A stretch of 64,000 bases of DNA from Bacillus litorisediminis (GTDB lineage: Bacteria; Bacillota; Bacilli; Bacillales; JC228), in NCBI RefSeq assembly GCF_022808645.1, contig NZ_JAKZKT010000002.1, positions 1 to 64,000 of the forward strand. The letters are read 5' to 3'. Position numbers and translations under genes: made by a program. Positions 8,039 to 17,386 of this stretch are shown piece by piece. The notes beneath the pieces are model-generated. The model was not told the origin of the DNA and searched no databases. It worked only from the letters and a program-made list of their open reading frames with translations. How positions within the stretch are numbered: position 1 is the stretch's first letter; the number at the start of each line of letters is the position of its first letter.

Positions 8039-9589
8039 GTGAGCGCTATTTCGAGACTAGGTACAGCTTTAATTTCAAATCAGTTACCTCTCAAAGCAGG
8101 AGATTTGATTCATGCGAAGCTTTTACAGATCGAAAATAATGGAAGAGCAGTGATTGTCATAAATGGCGAAAAAATGGAAGCTAAACTCCTCTCTCCATTA
8201 GAAGCAGGGAAATCTTATCTATTTCAAATTCAATTAGCAAATAGTGAGATTCTCTTAAAACATGTTCAGACAACTACAGGAAATGAAGAAACAATAAAAG
8301 CTACATTGATTAGCCAGTTAACCAGGCAATTTGGCATTCAAAAGGACAGCTGGGAGCATAGACTCATAAACCTGGCAGTTCATGATGAATGGCTAGAGCT
8401 CGGCAGTAACAAGCTTAGAACAGCTCTAGAGTGGTTAGGGCAGTCTTCTATGAAAAAACAGGATTTTCAGATTATTGAATTTATGTCCCGGGCCAACCTT
8501 CCCTTTTCAAAAACAATTTTTCAAAGTCTTTCTGCTTTATATTCCGGTAAAGATGTATCCACTTTGCTTCAGACTTTATCCATAAGCCCGCAACATGAAA
8601 CGATTCAAAATTTAATGAGACCTCTAGAGACTAAGATTGGTTACAGGATAGCTGAGCTGGCTTTTTCATCTCTGACGAAATATCACGAAATGGCAAAGCA
8701 GCTGTTGAATCAATTCCAGCAATTGTTAATGGGGTCTGACCCTCAGTCAGGAAAACTTCTTGTTGAAATCAACGCAACGGAAGCAAGGCTCCTGCAAACA
8801 GGATCTAATATACCTTTAACACTGGAAAAAATCGAGAACATGCTGAAACACGAAATGAAACTGCAATCTGATACTCCTATTCTTTCGGGACTTGGAAAAT
8901 ATGCTTTGTCAGTCATCAGCAATAGCAGAGAACAACAGATTCATCAGTTTCAAACCATTGAGGAGGATTTTCTCCAATTAATCAGAACAGAAATAGCTTC
9001 TGAAATAAAAAAAGGAATCAAAGCTTTAGGCATCAATTTTGAGGCTGAATTAGCGGGGCAAAGGTCTGAAGGGTTGGAATCTCTTAAATCAATTCTATTA
9101 CAGTTCCAAGAGCAGGGGAAATCCGCGCAAAAGCAATCGGTGCAAGAATTAATTTCGCATTTGCATGGGCAGAAGCTTATTAGTTCCGATATCGGAAATA
9201 TGATTCATTTACTAATCAAACTGCCGCTCCCTCTATTGCATCAATTAAAAGATGCAGAGATTAGCTGGAGCGGGAATAAAACGAAGAATGGCAAAATAGA
9301 TTCGTCTCACTGCCGGATTCTTTTTCATCTTCATTTAGAAAAGCTTGGCGAAACAATTCTGGATTTGCAGGTGCAAAATCGAATATCGTCTCTTCATGTT
9401 TTTCATACAATCGAAAACTTTGAGGCACCAAGCGGTGAGATCATAGATGCATTTAAGCTTGGGATGAAGCAGCTTGGGTTTCATGTATCATCGATTCAGT
9501 TTCAAAATGTGTCTGAGGAGGAGAAAAATAAGTTAACTCCTCTCTATCAATTGCTGCAGCCAAAATCGAAAGTGGATATCCGGATATGA
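8039..9589 (+). CDS. ylqG: YlqG, FliK-like protein outside the fla operon
   Basis: A 516-residue YlqG-type protein of unknown function. The first 100 residues form a small beta-rich domain (VINGEKMEAKLLSPLEAGKSYLF cut short here). A long helical, Gln-rich middle follows. The last about 90 residues resemble the FliK hook-length-control C-terminal domain (ILFHLHLEKLGETILDLQV, then FKLGMKQLGF). The GTG at 8039 follows a textbook GGAGGTGA at 8025-8032. Its stop overlaps the ylqH start (ATGA). Pairing with an FlhB-tail protein suggests a secretion-switch role or a relic of one; this is inference. Confidence 0.75.
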   Translation: MSAISRLGTALISNQLPLKAGDLIHAKLLQIENNGRAVIVINGEKMEAKLLSPLEAGKSYLFQIQLANSEILLKHVQTTTGNEETIKATLISQLTRQFGIQKDSWEHRLINLAVHDEWLELGSNKLRTALEWLGQSSMKKQDFQIIEFMSRANLPFSKTIFQSLSALYSGKDVSTLLQTLSISPQHETIQNLMRPLETKIGYRIAELAFSSLTKYHEMAKQLLNQFQQLLMGSDPQSGKLLVEINATEARLLQTGSNIPLTLEKIENMLKHEMKLQSDTPILSGLGKYALSVISNSREQQIHQFQTIEEDFLQLIRTEIASEIKKGIKALGINFEAELAGQRSEGLESLKSILLQFQEQGKSAQKQSVQELISHLHGQKLISSDIGNMIHLLIKLPLPLLHQLKDAEISWSGNKTKNGKIDSSHCRILFHLHLEKLGETILDLQVQNRISSLHVFHTIENFEAPSGEIIDAFKLGMKQLGFHVSSIQFQNVSEEEKNKLTPLYQLLQPKSKVDIRI

Positions 9590-9864
9590 CGAAGGAAAAA
9601 AGAGTAGAGGCTGTGGCACTAAAATATGACCAGAACCGGCATGCATCACCAATCGTAGTGGCAAAAGGGAAGGGGAAGATCGCAGAAAATATCTTGGCAG
9701 CCGCCAAAGAGCACCAAGTACCTGTACAAGAAGATCCAATCTTGCTCAGTTTATTAGGACAATTAGATATTAATACGGCGATTCCAGAGGAATTATATGA
9801 AGCGGTGGCCGAGGTTTTTGCATTCATATATCGGGTCGACCAGCAGCAAAAAAAGAAGGAATAA
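9586..9864 (+). CDS. ylqH: YlqH, FlhB C-terminal-like protein (FlhX type)
   Basis: A 92-residue protein equivalent to the cytoplasmic tail of FlhB. It aligns with the FlhB of this window beginning at ALKYD, just after the NPTH autocleavage site: AVALKYDQNRHASPIVVAKG, then LDINTAIPEELYEAVAEV. The membrane part and the cleavage motif are absent, so it mimics the already cleaved FlhB-CC fragment. Such FlhX proteins can partly replace the FlhB tail in flagellar export in B. subtilis. It overlaps ylqG by 4 bp, so the two are coupled. Confidence 0.88.
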   Translation: MTKEKRVEAVALKYDQNRHASPIVVAKGKGKIAENILAAAKEHQVPVQEDPILLSLLGQLDINTAIPEELYEAVAEVFAFIYRVDQQQKKKE

Positions 9865-9867
9865 AAG

Positions 9868-9939
9868 GGATGTCACACCTAAAAAATTGTTTGGGATCCG
9901 GAATAAAAGTTCCATTTCAAACTTTATAGGTAGACATCC
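9868..9939 (+). promoter_or_regulatory. Nested hairpin upstream of sucC
   Basis: Four consecutive pairings nest inside one another: GGATGTC (9868-9874) with GACATCC (9933-9939); ACCT (9877-9880) with AGGT (9928-9931); GTTTG (9889-9893) with CAAAC (9918-9922); GGAA (9900-9903) with TTCC (9910-9913). No T run follows, so it is a poor intrinsic terminator. It could be a leader structure, an mRNA-end stabiliser for ylqH, or an operator-like DNA repeat. Confidence 0.5.
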
Positions 9940-10002
9940 ATTCTATCATTTTATAAAATGAAAACGGCAGTCATTACACGTAAGACGTTAGGAGGACTGG
10001 AT

Positions 10003-11163
10003 ATGAATATCCATGAATACCAAGGTAAGGAAATCCTTAGAAAATATGGGGTATCTGTACCAAATGGCCGTGTAGCGTTTACAGCTGAGGAAGCTGTTGA
10101 AGCTGCAAAAGAATTAGGTACCAATATAACCGTTGTCAAGGCTCAAATCCATGCAGGCGGCCGTGGTAAAGCAGGCGGCGTAAAAATCGCTAAAAGTCTT
10201 GATGAGGTCCGTACATATGCTGAGGAGCTCCTAGGTAAAACATTAGTAACTCATCAAACCGGGCCAGAAGGTAAGGAAGTTAAACGCTTGCTTATTGAAG
10301 AAGGCTGCGATATTCAAAAAGAATTTTATGTAGGATTGGTATTGGACCGTGATTCTTCAAGAGTCGTATTAATGGCATCTGAAGAAGGCGGAACCGAAAT
10401 TGAAGAAGTTGCTGAAAAAACGCCAGAAAAAATCTTTAAAGAGTACATCGATCCCGTGGTCGGGCTTACACCTTTCCAAGCACGTCGAATTGCCTTTAAC
10501 ATTAACATTCCTAAAGAGCTAGTGAACCAGGCAGTTAAATTTATGCTTGGACTATATCAAGTATTTGTTGAAAAGGATTGCTCAATTGCTGAAATTAATC
10601 CGTTAGTCACAACAGGTGACGGAAAAGTAATGGCGCTGGATGCAAAGTTAAACTTTGATTCTAATGCCTTATACCGTCATAAGGATATCGTAGAATATCG
10701 TGATCTTGATGAAGAAGATCCAAAAGAAATCGAAGCATCTAAATATGACCTAAGCTACATTTCTTTAAACGGAAATATTGGCTGTATGGTAAACGGAGCC
10801 GGACTAGCAATGGCAACTATGGATATCATTAAGCACTATGGCGGCGATCCTGCTAACTTCCTTGATGTGGGAGGCGGTGCGACAGCTGAGAAAGTTACAG
10901 AAGCTTTCAAAATTATCCTTTCCGATAAAAATGTAAAAGGAATTTTCGTTAACATTTTTGGAGGCATCATGAAGTGTGACGTTATTGCTACAGGTGTAGT
11001 GGAAGCAGCTAAGCAAGTTGGGTTGCAGGTACCGCTTGTTGTTCGTTTAGAAGGTACCAATGTAAATGAAGGCAAAAAGATCTTAAACGAAAGCGGTTTA
11101 AACATTATCGCTGCTGAATCAATGGCAGACGGCGCACAAAAAATCGTGGCACAGGTGCAATAA
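10003..11163 (+). CDS. sucC: Succinyl-CoA synthetase (ADP-forming), beta subunit
   Basis: The beta subunit binds nucleotide and succinate and, with SucD, converts succinyl-CoA to succinate plus ATP in the TCA cycle. The 386-residue protein has the N-terminal ATP-grasp fold ([17 protein letters not shown], then [15 protein letters not shown]), the acid in AEINPLV, and a C-terminal CoA-ligase domain with the GGGAT loop and NIFGGI. The ATG at 10003 is picked because TAGGAGGA precedes it and the protein begins as SucC. The repeat element that separates it from sucD begins right after the stop. Confidence 0.98.
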   Translation: MNIHEYQGKEILRKYGVSVPNGRVAFTAEEAVEAAKELGTNITVVKAQIHAGGRGKAGGVKIAKSLDEVRTYAEELLGKTLVTHQTGPEGKEVKRLLIEEGCDIQKEFYVGLVLDRDSSRVVLMASEEGGTEIEEVAEKTPEKIFKEYIDPVVGLTPFQARRIAFNINIPKELVNQAVKFMLGLYQVFVEKDCSIAEINPLVTTGDGKVMALDAKLNFDSNALYRHKDIVEYRDLDEEDPKEIEASKYDLSYISLNGNIGCMVNGAGLAMATMDIIKHYGGDPANFLDVGGGATAEKVTEAFKIILSDKNVKGIFVNIFGGIMKCDVIATGVVEAAKQVGLQVPLVVRLEGTNVNEGKKILNESGLNIIAAESMADGAQKIVAQVQ

Positions 11164-11222
11164 AGAAAACCCGTCGAGTGGCAAGCCGAGAGGCGAAGAC
11201 AGAGACGCGGTTGCACTTATGC
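11164..11222 (-). repeat. Interspersed repeat copy R1, inside sucCD
   Basis: Read on the minus strand, this matches R2 (15781-15899) and R3 (53450-53562) over the terminal half: CGTCTCTGTCTTCGCC at 11207-11192, then GGCTTGCCACTCG and GGGTTTTCTTT. It starts directly after the sucC stop. Its outer end joins an inverted repeat, CACTTATGC (11214-11222) with GCATAAGTG (11257-11265), so the mRNA can form a 9-bp hairpin between the two cistrons. Confidence 0.7.
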
Positions 11223-11318
11223 GATAGATGAAACCTAAATCTTGAGTTTTTATCCAGCATAAGTGGGAACTGAAAATTCTTTGAGATTTCACACGAAGCT
11301 AAGAAAGGCGGGAGTAAA

Positions 11319-12221
11319 GTGAGCGTATTTATAAATAAAGACACGAAAGTAATCGTTCAAGGGATTACGGGATCAACAGCCCTTTTCCATACAAAGCAAA
11401 TGCTTGAATATGGCACGAAAATCGTTGGTGGAGTTACACCTGGCAAAGGCGGTACTGAAGTAGAAGGTGTTCCTGTATTTAATACAGTTGAAGAAGCTGT
11501 TAAAGCAACAGGTGCAACTGCTTCCGTTATTTATGTTCCAGCCCCATTTGCTGCTGATGCAATCATGGAAGCAGTCGATGCTGAATTAGATCTTACCATT
11601 TGTATTACAGAGCATATTCCAGTTCTGGATATGGTGAAAGTTAAGCGTTACATGGAAGGGAAGAAAACCCGTTTAGTCGGGCCAAACTGTCCGGGAGTCA
11701 TCACACCTGAAGAATGTAAAATTGGTATCATGCCAGGATATATTCACAGAAAAGGCCATGTAGGTGTTGTTTCCCGTTCTGGTACATTAACGTATGAAGC
11801 GGTTCACCAATTAACTCAAGCAGGAATTGGTCAATCTACAGCTGTTGGGATTGGTGGAGACCCTGTGAATGGGACAAACTTTATTGATGTTTTAAAAGCA
11901 TTTAATGAAGATCCTGAAACAGAAGCTGTCATCATGATTGGTGAAATTGGCGGAAATGCCGAAGAAGAAGCAGCTCGTTGGGTAAAAGCTAATATGAAGA
12001 AGCCTGTTGTTGGCTTTATCGGCGGTCGTACAGCACCTCCAGGAAAGCGTATGGGACACGCTGGAGCCATTATTTCGGGAGGTAAAGGTACAGCTGACGA
12101 AAAAATTAAAGTCATGAATGAGTGCGGAATCGAAGTAGCTGACACGCCATCTGTGATGGGTGAAACACTGATTAAAGTGTTAAAAGAAAAAGGCTTATAC
12201 GAAAAGTGTAAAAATCTTTGA
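11319..12221 (+). CDS. sucD: Succinyl-CoA synthetase, alpha subunit
   Basis: The alpha subunit binds CoA and carries the phosphohistidine intermediate. The 300-residue protein has the N-terminal Rossmann CoA-binding domain ([19 protein letters not shown], then [11 protein letters not shown]) and a ligase domain with the active histidine in [17 protein letters not shown] (His247). Start is GTG 11319 after GGGAG. The 155-bp gap from sucC is much longer than usual and is filled by repeat R1 and a hairpin. Co-transcription with sucC is still likely, since no promoter is evident in the gap. Confidence 0.98.
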   Translation: MSVFINKDTKVIVQGITGSTALFHTKQMLEYGTKIVGGVTPGKGGTEVEGVPVFNTVEEAVKATGATASVIYVPAPFAADAIMEAVDAELDLTICITEHIPVLDMVKVKRYMEGKKTRLVGPNCPGVITPEECKIGIMPGYIHRKGHVGVVSRSGTLTYEAVHQLTQAGIGQSTAVGIGGDPVNGTNFIDVLKAFNEDPETEAVIMIGEIGGNAEEEAARWVKANMKKPVVGFIGGRTAPPGKRMGHAGAIISGGKGTADEKIKVMNECGIEVADTPSVMGETLIKVLKEKGLYEKCKNL

Positions 12222-12228
12222 TTTGTCA

Positions 12229-12263
12229 AAATAGGGGGGGCAATAAGTCTGTCGCCCCTATTT
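12229..12263 (+). terminator. Hairpin after sucD, possible terminator
   Basis: A 9-bp stem AAATAGGGG (12229-12237) with CCCCTATTT (12255-12263). The T run is only the last stem bases, so termination may be weak. Confidence 0.5.
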
Positions 12264-12289
12264 AAATAAAATTTGAGGTGATACTTGTT

Positions 12290-13168
12290 TTGAATTCAAT
12301 GAAAGAACAATTAATTGCCCTTCACCACTCCAGGCATATGACCTCTAGCGACCTGCACAAAGTAATCCTCCTGCATCAGAGATATTTTCCAAACCATGAT
12401 CTCCTATCTATCGTTCCAAAAATTAAACCATCTCCTTTTATTACCAAGGAAATTGAAAAAGATTACCATCTTTATTTTGAAAAAAAGATAAGACAAAGCT
12501 ATAGTCAGCAAAACATAAAAGCCATTACTCTTTTTGATGAAGAGTACCCAGAAGCCTTGAAAGAACTATCAGACTCTCCTCCTGTTTTATATATTAGAGG
12601 CACCCCTTCTCTATTAAAATCATCCTCTAAAAGACTCGCAGTAGTAGGTTCCCGAACCCCAACTGAGTATGGGGTAAAAGTCCTTCATTACTTGCTTCCG
12701 CCGCTCATTGAGGCAGGGTTTATAATTGTGAGCGGCCTTGCTAAAGGCATAGACCGATTTGCCCATGAAACAGCGATTCAATCTGGCGGGCAGACGATTG
12801 CAGTATTAGGGAATGGGTTTGATCACACATATCCGGCAGAGAATAAAAAATTATCTGAGTATATCAGCATGCACCATTTGCTGGTTTCCGAATACACGCC
12901 GCCAGAATCACCGCAAAAATGGCATTTTCCCGCCCGAAATCGAATCATAAGCGGATTATCTGTGGGTACACTTATAATAGAAGGGAAATACAAAAGCGGC
13001 TCTCTCATAACTGCGTATAGTGCTCTAGAGCAAGGAAGAGAAGTATTTGCAGTCCCCGGTCAGATTCTCCACCCTAATTCAGAAGGTCCACATCGTTTAA
13101 TTAAAGAAGGAGCAAAACTGGTTGCTCATCCTGACGATGTATTAGAAGAATTAACCCCCTTTTTATAA
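12290..13168 (+). CDS. dprA: DNA-processing protein DprA (Smf)
   Basis: DprA binds incoming single-stranded DNA during natural transformation and loads RecA. The 292-residue protein has a helical N-terminal domain and the Rossmann-like DprA core: AVVGSRTPTEYG, IIVSGLAKGIDRFAHETA, GNGFDHTYPAENKKL and FPARNRIISGLSVG. It lacks an obvious long C-terminal winged helix, as in B. subtilis. GAGGTGA at 12275-12281 supports the TTG at 12290; the ATG at 12299 is an alternative. It starts 68 bp after sucD. Presence of the gene does not prove competence. Confidence 0.92.
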   Translation: MNSMKEQLIALHHSRHMTSSDLHKVILLHQRYFPNHDLLSIVPKIKPSPFITKEIEKDYHLYFEKKIRQSYSQQNIKAITLFDEEYPEALKELSDSPPVLYIRGTPSLLKSSSKRLAVVGSRTPTEYGVKVLHYLLPPLIEAGFIIVSGLAKGIDRFAHETAIQSGGQTIAVLGNGFDHTYPAENKKLSEYISMHHLLVSEYTPPESPQKWHFPARNRIISGLSVGTLIIEGKYKSGSLITAYSALEQGREVFAVPGQILHPNSEGPHRLIKEGAKLVAHPDDVLEELTPFL

Positions 13169-13658
13169 GAAAACTTGGCCAGCAATTTTTCAGCTTGACG
13201 CAGGCAATATCTAGCTGGACTTTTCGCTCGAAACGCATCTTCCACTGGCCATACTTGGCTCGTGTCTCTTGCCAGTCGTATTTTATAACTAAAAATTTTT
13301 ACGAAGTCAATTTACTTGTTTGCTAAAATTTTATATCAAAGTTTTAAAAATTTTTTTAGCAAATTTCAACAACTTGTCTAGTATAAATGATAGCCTACAG
13401 AAATTAATATTCTTCATTATGAAAAGCCGATAAATAAAGGAATTCCAGTAAAAAATAACCTTTTGAAATTGTATAAAAAATTCGCAAGATTCGAGCTGGG
13501 GAGCTTGCAATTTTCGAGGATTTCGATTAAATTTGGCATCAGTCAAAATCGGTTTCCCATTGACAAATAAAAAAACGGTCTATAATATGTATGGAAGATT
13601 TAACAAACACGAAAGTATAAAGGTTTTAGGGGAAGACCTCTCCTTAAGGAGGATGTTC
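13169..13658. other. 490-bp non-coding gap, dprA to topA
   Basis: No gene is supported. The first 110 bp are more GC-rich and can fold, with GGCCAG (13177-13182) pairing with CTGGCC (13245-13250). An AT-rich hairpin follows, with a perfect 10-bp stem TTTGCTAAAA (13319-13328) and TTTTAGCAAA (13354-13363). A smaller GCAAG/CTTGC pair lies at 13484-13508. The topA promoter is at the right end. Confidence 0.6.
13560..13588 (+). promoter_or_regulatory. Sigma-A promoter for topA
   Basis: A perfect -35 TTGACA lies at 13560-13565. The -10 is either TATAAT at 13581-13586 (spacer only 15 bp) or TAATAT at 13583-13588 (spacer 17 bp). The two overlap, so the exact -10 is uncertain. Confidence 0.6.
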
Positions 13659-15734
13659 ATGTCAGATTTTCTCGTCATCGTAGAATCGCCTGCAAAGGCA
13701 AAAACGATTGAACGTTATTTAGGAAAAAAATATAAAGTAAAAGCTTCGATGGGCCATGTCCGTGACTTCCCAAGAAGTCAAATGGGTGTGGACACTAAAA
13801 ATAATTACGAACTAAAATATATTACCATTAGAGGAAAAGGGCCAGTATTAAAAGAATTGAAGGCAGCAGCTAAAAAAGCTAAGAAAGTATACCTAGCAGC
13901 CGACCCTGACCGTGAAGGGGAAGCCATTGCCTGGCATTTGGCCCAAAGCCTGGATGTTGATATAGACTCGGACTGCCGTGTTGTATTTAATGAAATCACT
14001 AAGGATGCCATCAAGGAATCATTTAAGCATCCTAGACCAATAAATATGGACCTGGTCGATGCTCAGCAAGCGCGCAGAGCATTGGATCGGTTAGTAGGCT
14101 ATAACATTAGTCCCTTATTATGGAAAAAGGTTAAAAAGGGCCTTAGCGCGGGCAGGGTGCAATCTGTAGCGGTTCGTTTAATACTTGACCGTGAGAGGGA
14201 AATACAGAAATTTGAGCCTGAAGAATATTGGACAATTGATGCCGAGTTTAAAAAGGAAAAGGACTTATTTCAGGCAAGCTTTTATGGACTTGCGAATGAA
14301 AAAAAGAATCTCGGTTCGAAGGAAGAAGTAGAAGAGATTCTGAACCAATTAAAGGGAAATAGCTTTACAGTTGAAAGTGTGACCAAGAAAGAGAGAAAGA
14401 GAAATCCGGCTCCACCATTTACAACATCTTCCCTTCAGCAAGAGGCTGCGAGAAAGCTTAATTTCAGAGCAAAAAAGACAATGATGCTGGCTCAGCAATT
14501 GTATGAGGGAATTGAACTTGGCAAAGAAGGAATCGTTGGTTTAATTACCTATATGAGAACAGATTCGACCCGTATTTCTGAAACTGCTAAGAGTGAGGCA
14601 AATTCTTATATCGTTTCAACTTTTGGAAAAGAGTATGCATCACCAGGGACAAACGAGCCAAAAAAGAATGCCCAAGCACAAGATGCACATGAAGCGATTA
14701 GGCCAACCAGTGCGAGAAAAACGCCTAATGATTTGAAGCCTTATTTATCAAGAGATCAATTACGGTTGTATAAATTAATCTGGGAGCGTTTTATAGCAAG
14801 CCAAATGGCTCCTGCGATTATGGATACTATGAGTGTGGATTTAAAGAACGGTGATGTAATATTCCGGGCAACGGGTTCCAAAATTAAGTTTCCAGGTTTC
14901 ATGAAGCTCTATGTAGAAGGAACCGATGACGGAGTTGAAGAAAAAGAAAACTTTCTTCCGGATTTAAAAGAAGGAGATGTGGTTCAGTACAAGGATATTG
15001 ATCCGAAGCAGCATTTTACTCAGCCTCCTCCAAGATATACCGAGGCACGGCTTGTTAAAACTTTGGAAGAGCTCGGAATCGGACGTCCATCGACATATGC
15101 ACCCACGCTGGATACAATTCAAAAACGGGGTTATGTAACTCTAGAAAATAAAAGATTTGTCCCGACCGAGCTTGGGGAAATCGTATCTGATTTGATTACT
15201 GAATTCTTTCCTGATATTATAAATGTTGAATTTACAGCTAACATGGAAAACAGTTTAGATGCGATTGAAGAGGGCAAAGTCAACTGGGTTCAAATTATTG
15301 ATGATTTTTACAAGGACTTCGAGAAGGACTTGCAAAAGGCTGAGAAAGAAATGGAAGAAGTCGAAATCAAAGATGAGCCCGCTGGTGAAGATTGTGAAGT
15401 ATGCGGACATCCGATGGTTTTCAAAATGGGACGATATGGAAAATTTATGGCATGCAGCAACTTCCCGGATTGCCGCAATACAAAACCTATCGTAAAAGAA
15501 ATTGGAATTAAATGTCCTAAGTGTCATGAAGGAAATATAGTTGAAAGAAAGAGTAAAAAGCGCAGAATTTTTTACGGCTGCGACAGCTTTCCAAATTGTG
15601 ATTTTGTATCTTGGGATAAACCTGTTAGCCGGCCATGTCCGAAATGTGAAGGTCTTCTAGTAGAAAAGAAATTAAAAAAGGGTATGCAGGTTCAGTGCAC
15701 CCAATGTGATTATAAAGAGGAACCGCAACAGTAA
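13659..15734 (+). CDS. topA: DNA topoisomerase I
   Basis: A type IA topoisomerase that relaxes negative supercoils. At 691 residues it matches B. subtilis TopA. The Toprim domain has [15 protein letters not shown] and [12 protein letters not shown]; the catalytic tyrosine is Tyr298 in [10 protein letters not shown]. The C-terminal part carries three four-cysteine zinc-ribbon repeats (each CxxC with a distal Cys pair) from about residue 580 to the end. ATG 13659 is chosen over upstream in-frame ATGs because AAGGAGGA sits just before it and family members begin SDFLVIVES. Confidence 0.98.
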   Translation: MSDFLVIVESPAKAKTIERYLGKKYKVKASMGHVRDFPRSQMGVDTKNNYELKYITIRGKGPVLKELKAAAKKAKKVYLAADPDREGEAIAWHLAQSLDVDIDSDCRVVFNEITKDAIKESFKHPRPINMDLVDAQQARRALDRLVGYNISPLLWKKVKKGLSAGRVQSVAVRLILDREREIQKFEPEEYWTIDAEFKKEKDLFQASFYGLANEKKNLGSKEEVEEILNQLKGNSFTVESVTKKERKRNPAPPFTTSSLQQEAARKLNFRAKKTMMLAQQLYEGIELGKEGIVGLITYMRTDSTRISETAKSEANSYIVSTFGKEYASPGTNEPKKNAQAQDAHEAIRPTSARKTPNDLKPYLSRDQLRLYKLIWERFIASQMAPAIMDTMSVDLKNGDVIFRATGSKIKFPGFMKLYVEGTDDGVEEKENFLPDLKEGDVVQYKDIDPKQHFTQPPPRYTEARLVKTLEELGIGRPSTYAPTLDTIQKRGYVTLENKRFVPTELGEIVSDLITEFFPDIINVEFTANMENSLDAIEEGKVNWVQIIDDFYKDFEKDLQKAEKEMEEVEIKDEPAGEDCEVCGHPMVFKMGRYGKFMACSNFPDCRNTKPIVKEIGIKCPKCHEGNIVERKSKKRRIFYGCDSFPNCDFVSWDKPVSRPCPKCEGLLVEKKLKKGMQVQCTQCDYKEEPQQ

Positions 15735-15736
15735 TG

Positions 15737-15765
15737 GAGTGAGCATTTGGGGCTCACTCTCTTAT
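15737..15765 (+). terminator. Intrinsic terminator after topA
   Basis: Stem GAGTGAGC with GCTCACTC around the loop ATTTGGG, followed by a T-rich stretch (TCTTATTTC). Confidence 0.7.
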
Positions 15766-15780
15766 TTCACTTTCAGTCTG

Positions 15781-15899
15781 GAAATTTTAGCAAGGTTGCA
15801 TATTCGGCGAAGTGAAAATTTCCGGAAGAGAGTATAAGTGCAGCTACGCCTCTGTCTTCGCCTTTTCAAAGGCTCGCCAATCGGCGAGTTTTCTTTTTG
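15781..15899 (+). repeat. Interspersed repeat copy R2
   Basis: About 119 bp that aligns along its full length with R3 at 53450-53562. Shared blocks include AAATTTTAGC, TATTCG, AGTATAAGTGCA, the core CGCCTCTGTCTTCGCC (15847-15862) and TCGGCGAGTTTTCTTT. The end forms a terminator-like hairpin (CTCGCC/GGCGAG then TTTTCTTTTT). R1 between sucC and sucD is a shorter, inverted copy. Confidence 0.75.
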
Positions 15900-15958
15900 C
15901 AGTAAAGTTGTGAATGCGTGAAACTTTTATATTTTTCAAACGTATTGTAAAATGCAGG

Positions 15959-15991
15959 ATGGTAGTCCACCATTGGCAGTTTTTCTACCAT
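15959..15991 (+). promoter_or_regulatory. Hairpin in the trmFO leader
   Basis: A perfect 7-bp inverted repeat ATGGTAG (15959-15965) with CTACCAT (15985-15991), about 20 bp before the trmFO Shine-Dalgarno. It has no T run, so it is unlikely to terminate. A role is not known. Confidence 0.4.
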
Positions 15992-16023
15992 AAGTGCTGC
16001 TTTTCGCTAAAGGAGGAAGTTTT

Positions 16024-17325
16024 TTGACAGTTGTAAATGTAGTAGGTGCAGGTTTGGCTGGAAGTGAAGCTGCCTGGCAGCTCGCTAATAGAGGCATTCA
16101 AGTCAAATTATATGAGATGAGACCCAAAGTTCAAACGCCAGCTCACCATACTGATAAATTTGCAGAGCTTGTTTGCAGTAACTCATTGCGTGCGAATAGT
16201 CTTACGAATGCAGTTGGAGTTATAAAAGAAGAAATGAGAATATTGAATTCACTGATTGTATCTGCTGCAGATCGTTGTTCCGTTCCCGCAGGGGGAGCAT
16301 TGGCTGTAGACCGGCATGAATTTGCTCACCATGTCACAACATCATTAAAGGAACATCCGAATATCGAAGTCATATCTGAAGAAGTGACAGATATCCCGGA
16401 AGGAATAACGGTTATTTCAACAGGGCCATTAACAAGTCCAAGTCTGTCTCAACGTTTAAAAGAGCTGACAGGCGAGGAGTATTTGTATTTTTATGATGCG
16501 GCCGCTCCAATTATTGAAAAAGACAGTATCGATTTAAACAAGGTTTATCTGAAATCCAGATATGATAAAGGAGAGGCAGCTTATTTAAACTGTCCGATGA
16601 CAGAAGAAGAATTTGACCGTTTTTATGAAGCCCTCGTGTCAGCAGAAGTGGTGCCATTAAAAGAATTTGAAAAAGAAATTTACTTTGAGGGCTGTATGCC
16701 GATAGAAGTAATGGCAGCCCGAGGTAAAAAAACGTTGCTTTTCGGCCCAATGAAACCAGTTGGACTTGAGCACCCTGAAACTGGAAAACGTCCATACGCA
16801 GTTGTTCAGCTTAGACAAGATGATGCAGCAGGAACGTTATATAATATTGTAGGATTCCAAACCCATCTAAAATGGGGTCCGCAAAAAGAAGTAATCCGGA
16901 TGATTCCTGGATTAGAAAACGCTGAGATTGTCCGTTATGGCGTGATGCACCGCAATACGTTCATTAATTCACCTAAGGTTTTAAAGCCAACCTATCAGTT
17001 TAAAGAACGAGAAACCTTATTTTTTGCCGGACAAATGACGGGTGTTGAAGGCTATGTGGAATCAGCGGCAAGCGGATTAGTAGCTGGCATTAATGCAGCA
17101 AGACTGGCCCAAGGCCAAGAGCCGCTCGTATTCCCTGAGGAAACAGCAATGGGCAGTATGGCTCATTATATTACGAGCACAAACGCAAAAACCTTCCAGC
17201 CGATGAATGTCAATTTTGGATTGTTTAAGCCTCTAGAGCAAACAATCAAAAATAAGCAAGAACGAAATGAACAATTAGCTAACAGGGCATTGGAAACAAT
17301 TCAAAATTTTGTGAAAAAAATGTAA
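16024..17325 (+). CDS. trmFO: tRNA m5U54 methyltransferase TrmFO
   Basis: A folate- and FAD-dependent enzyme that makes ribothymidine at position 54 of tRNAs (old name Gid). The 433-residue protein starts with the FAD-binding [13 protein letters not shown]. It has the family's [13 protein letters not shown] with the Cys near residue 52, and a second conserved Cys in [11 protein letters not shown]. The TTG at 16024 is supported by AAAGGAGG about 8 bp upstream and matches the B. subtilis length. It leads the xerC-hslV-hslU group. Confidence 0.97.
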   Translation: MTVVNVVGAGLAGSEAAWQLANRGIQVKLYEMRPKVQTPAHHTDKFAELVCSNSLRANSLTNAVGVIKEEMRILNSLIVSAADRCSVPAGGALAVDRHEFAHHVTTSLKEHPNIEVISEEVTDIPEGITVISTGPLTSPSLSQRLKELTGEEYLYFYDAAAPIIEKDSIDLNKVYLKSRYDKGEAAYLNCPMTEEEFDRFYEALVSAEVVPLKEFEKEIYFEGCMPIEVMAARGKKTLLFGPMKPVGLEHPETGKRPYAVVQLRQDDAAGTLYNIVGFQTHLKWGPQKEVIRMIPGLENAEIVRYGVMHRNTFINSPKVLKPTYQFKERETLFFAGQMTGVEGYVESAASGLVAGINAARLAQGQEPLVFPEETAMGSMAHYITSTNAKTFQPMNVNFGLFKPLEQTIKNKQERNEQLANRALETIQNFVKKM

Positions 17326-17386
17326 AATTAATTGCAAGGGCTGCGTAGAATATGATACTATTTAGTAGCCCTTGTGAGGTGATTTT

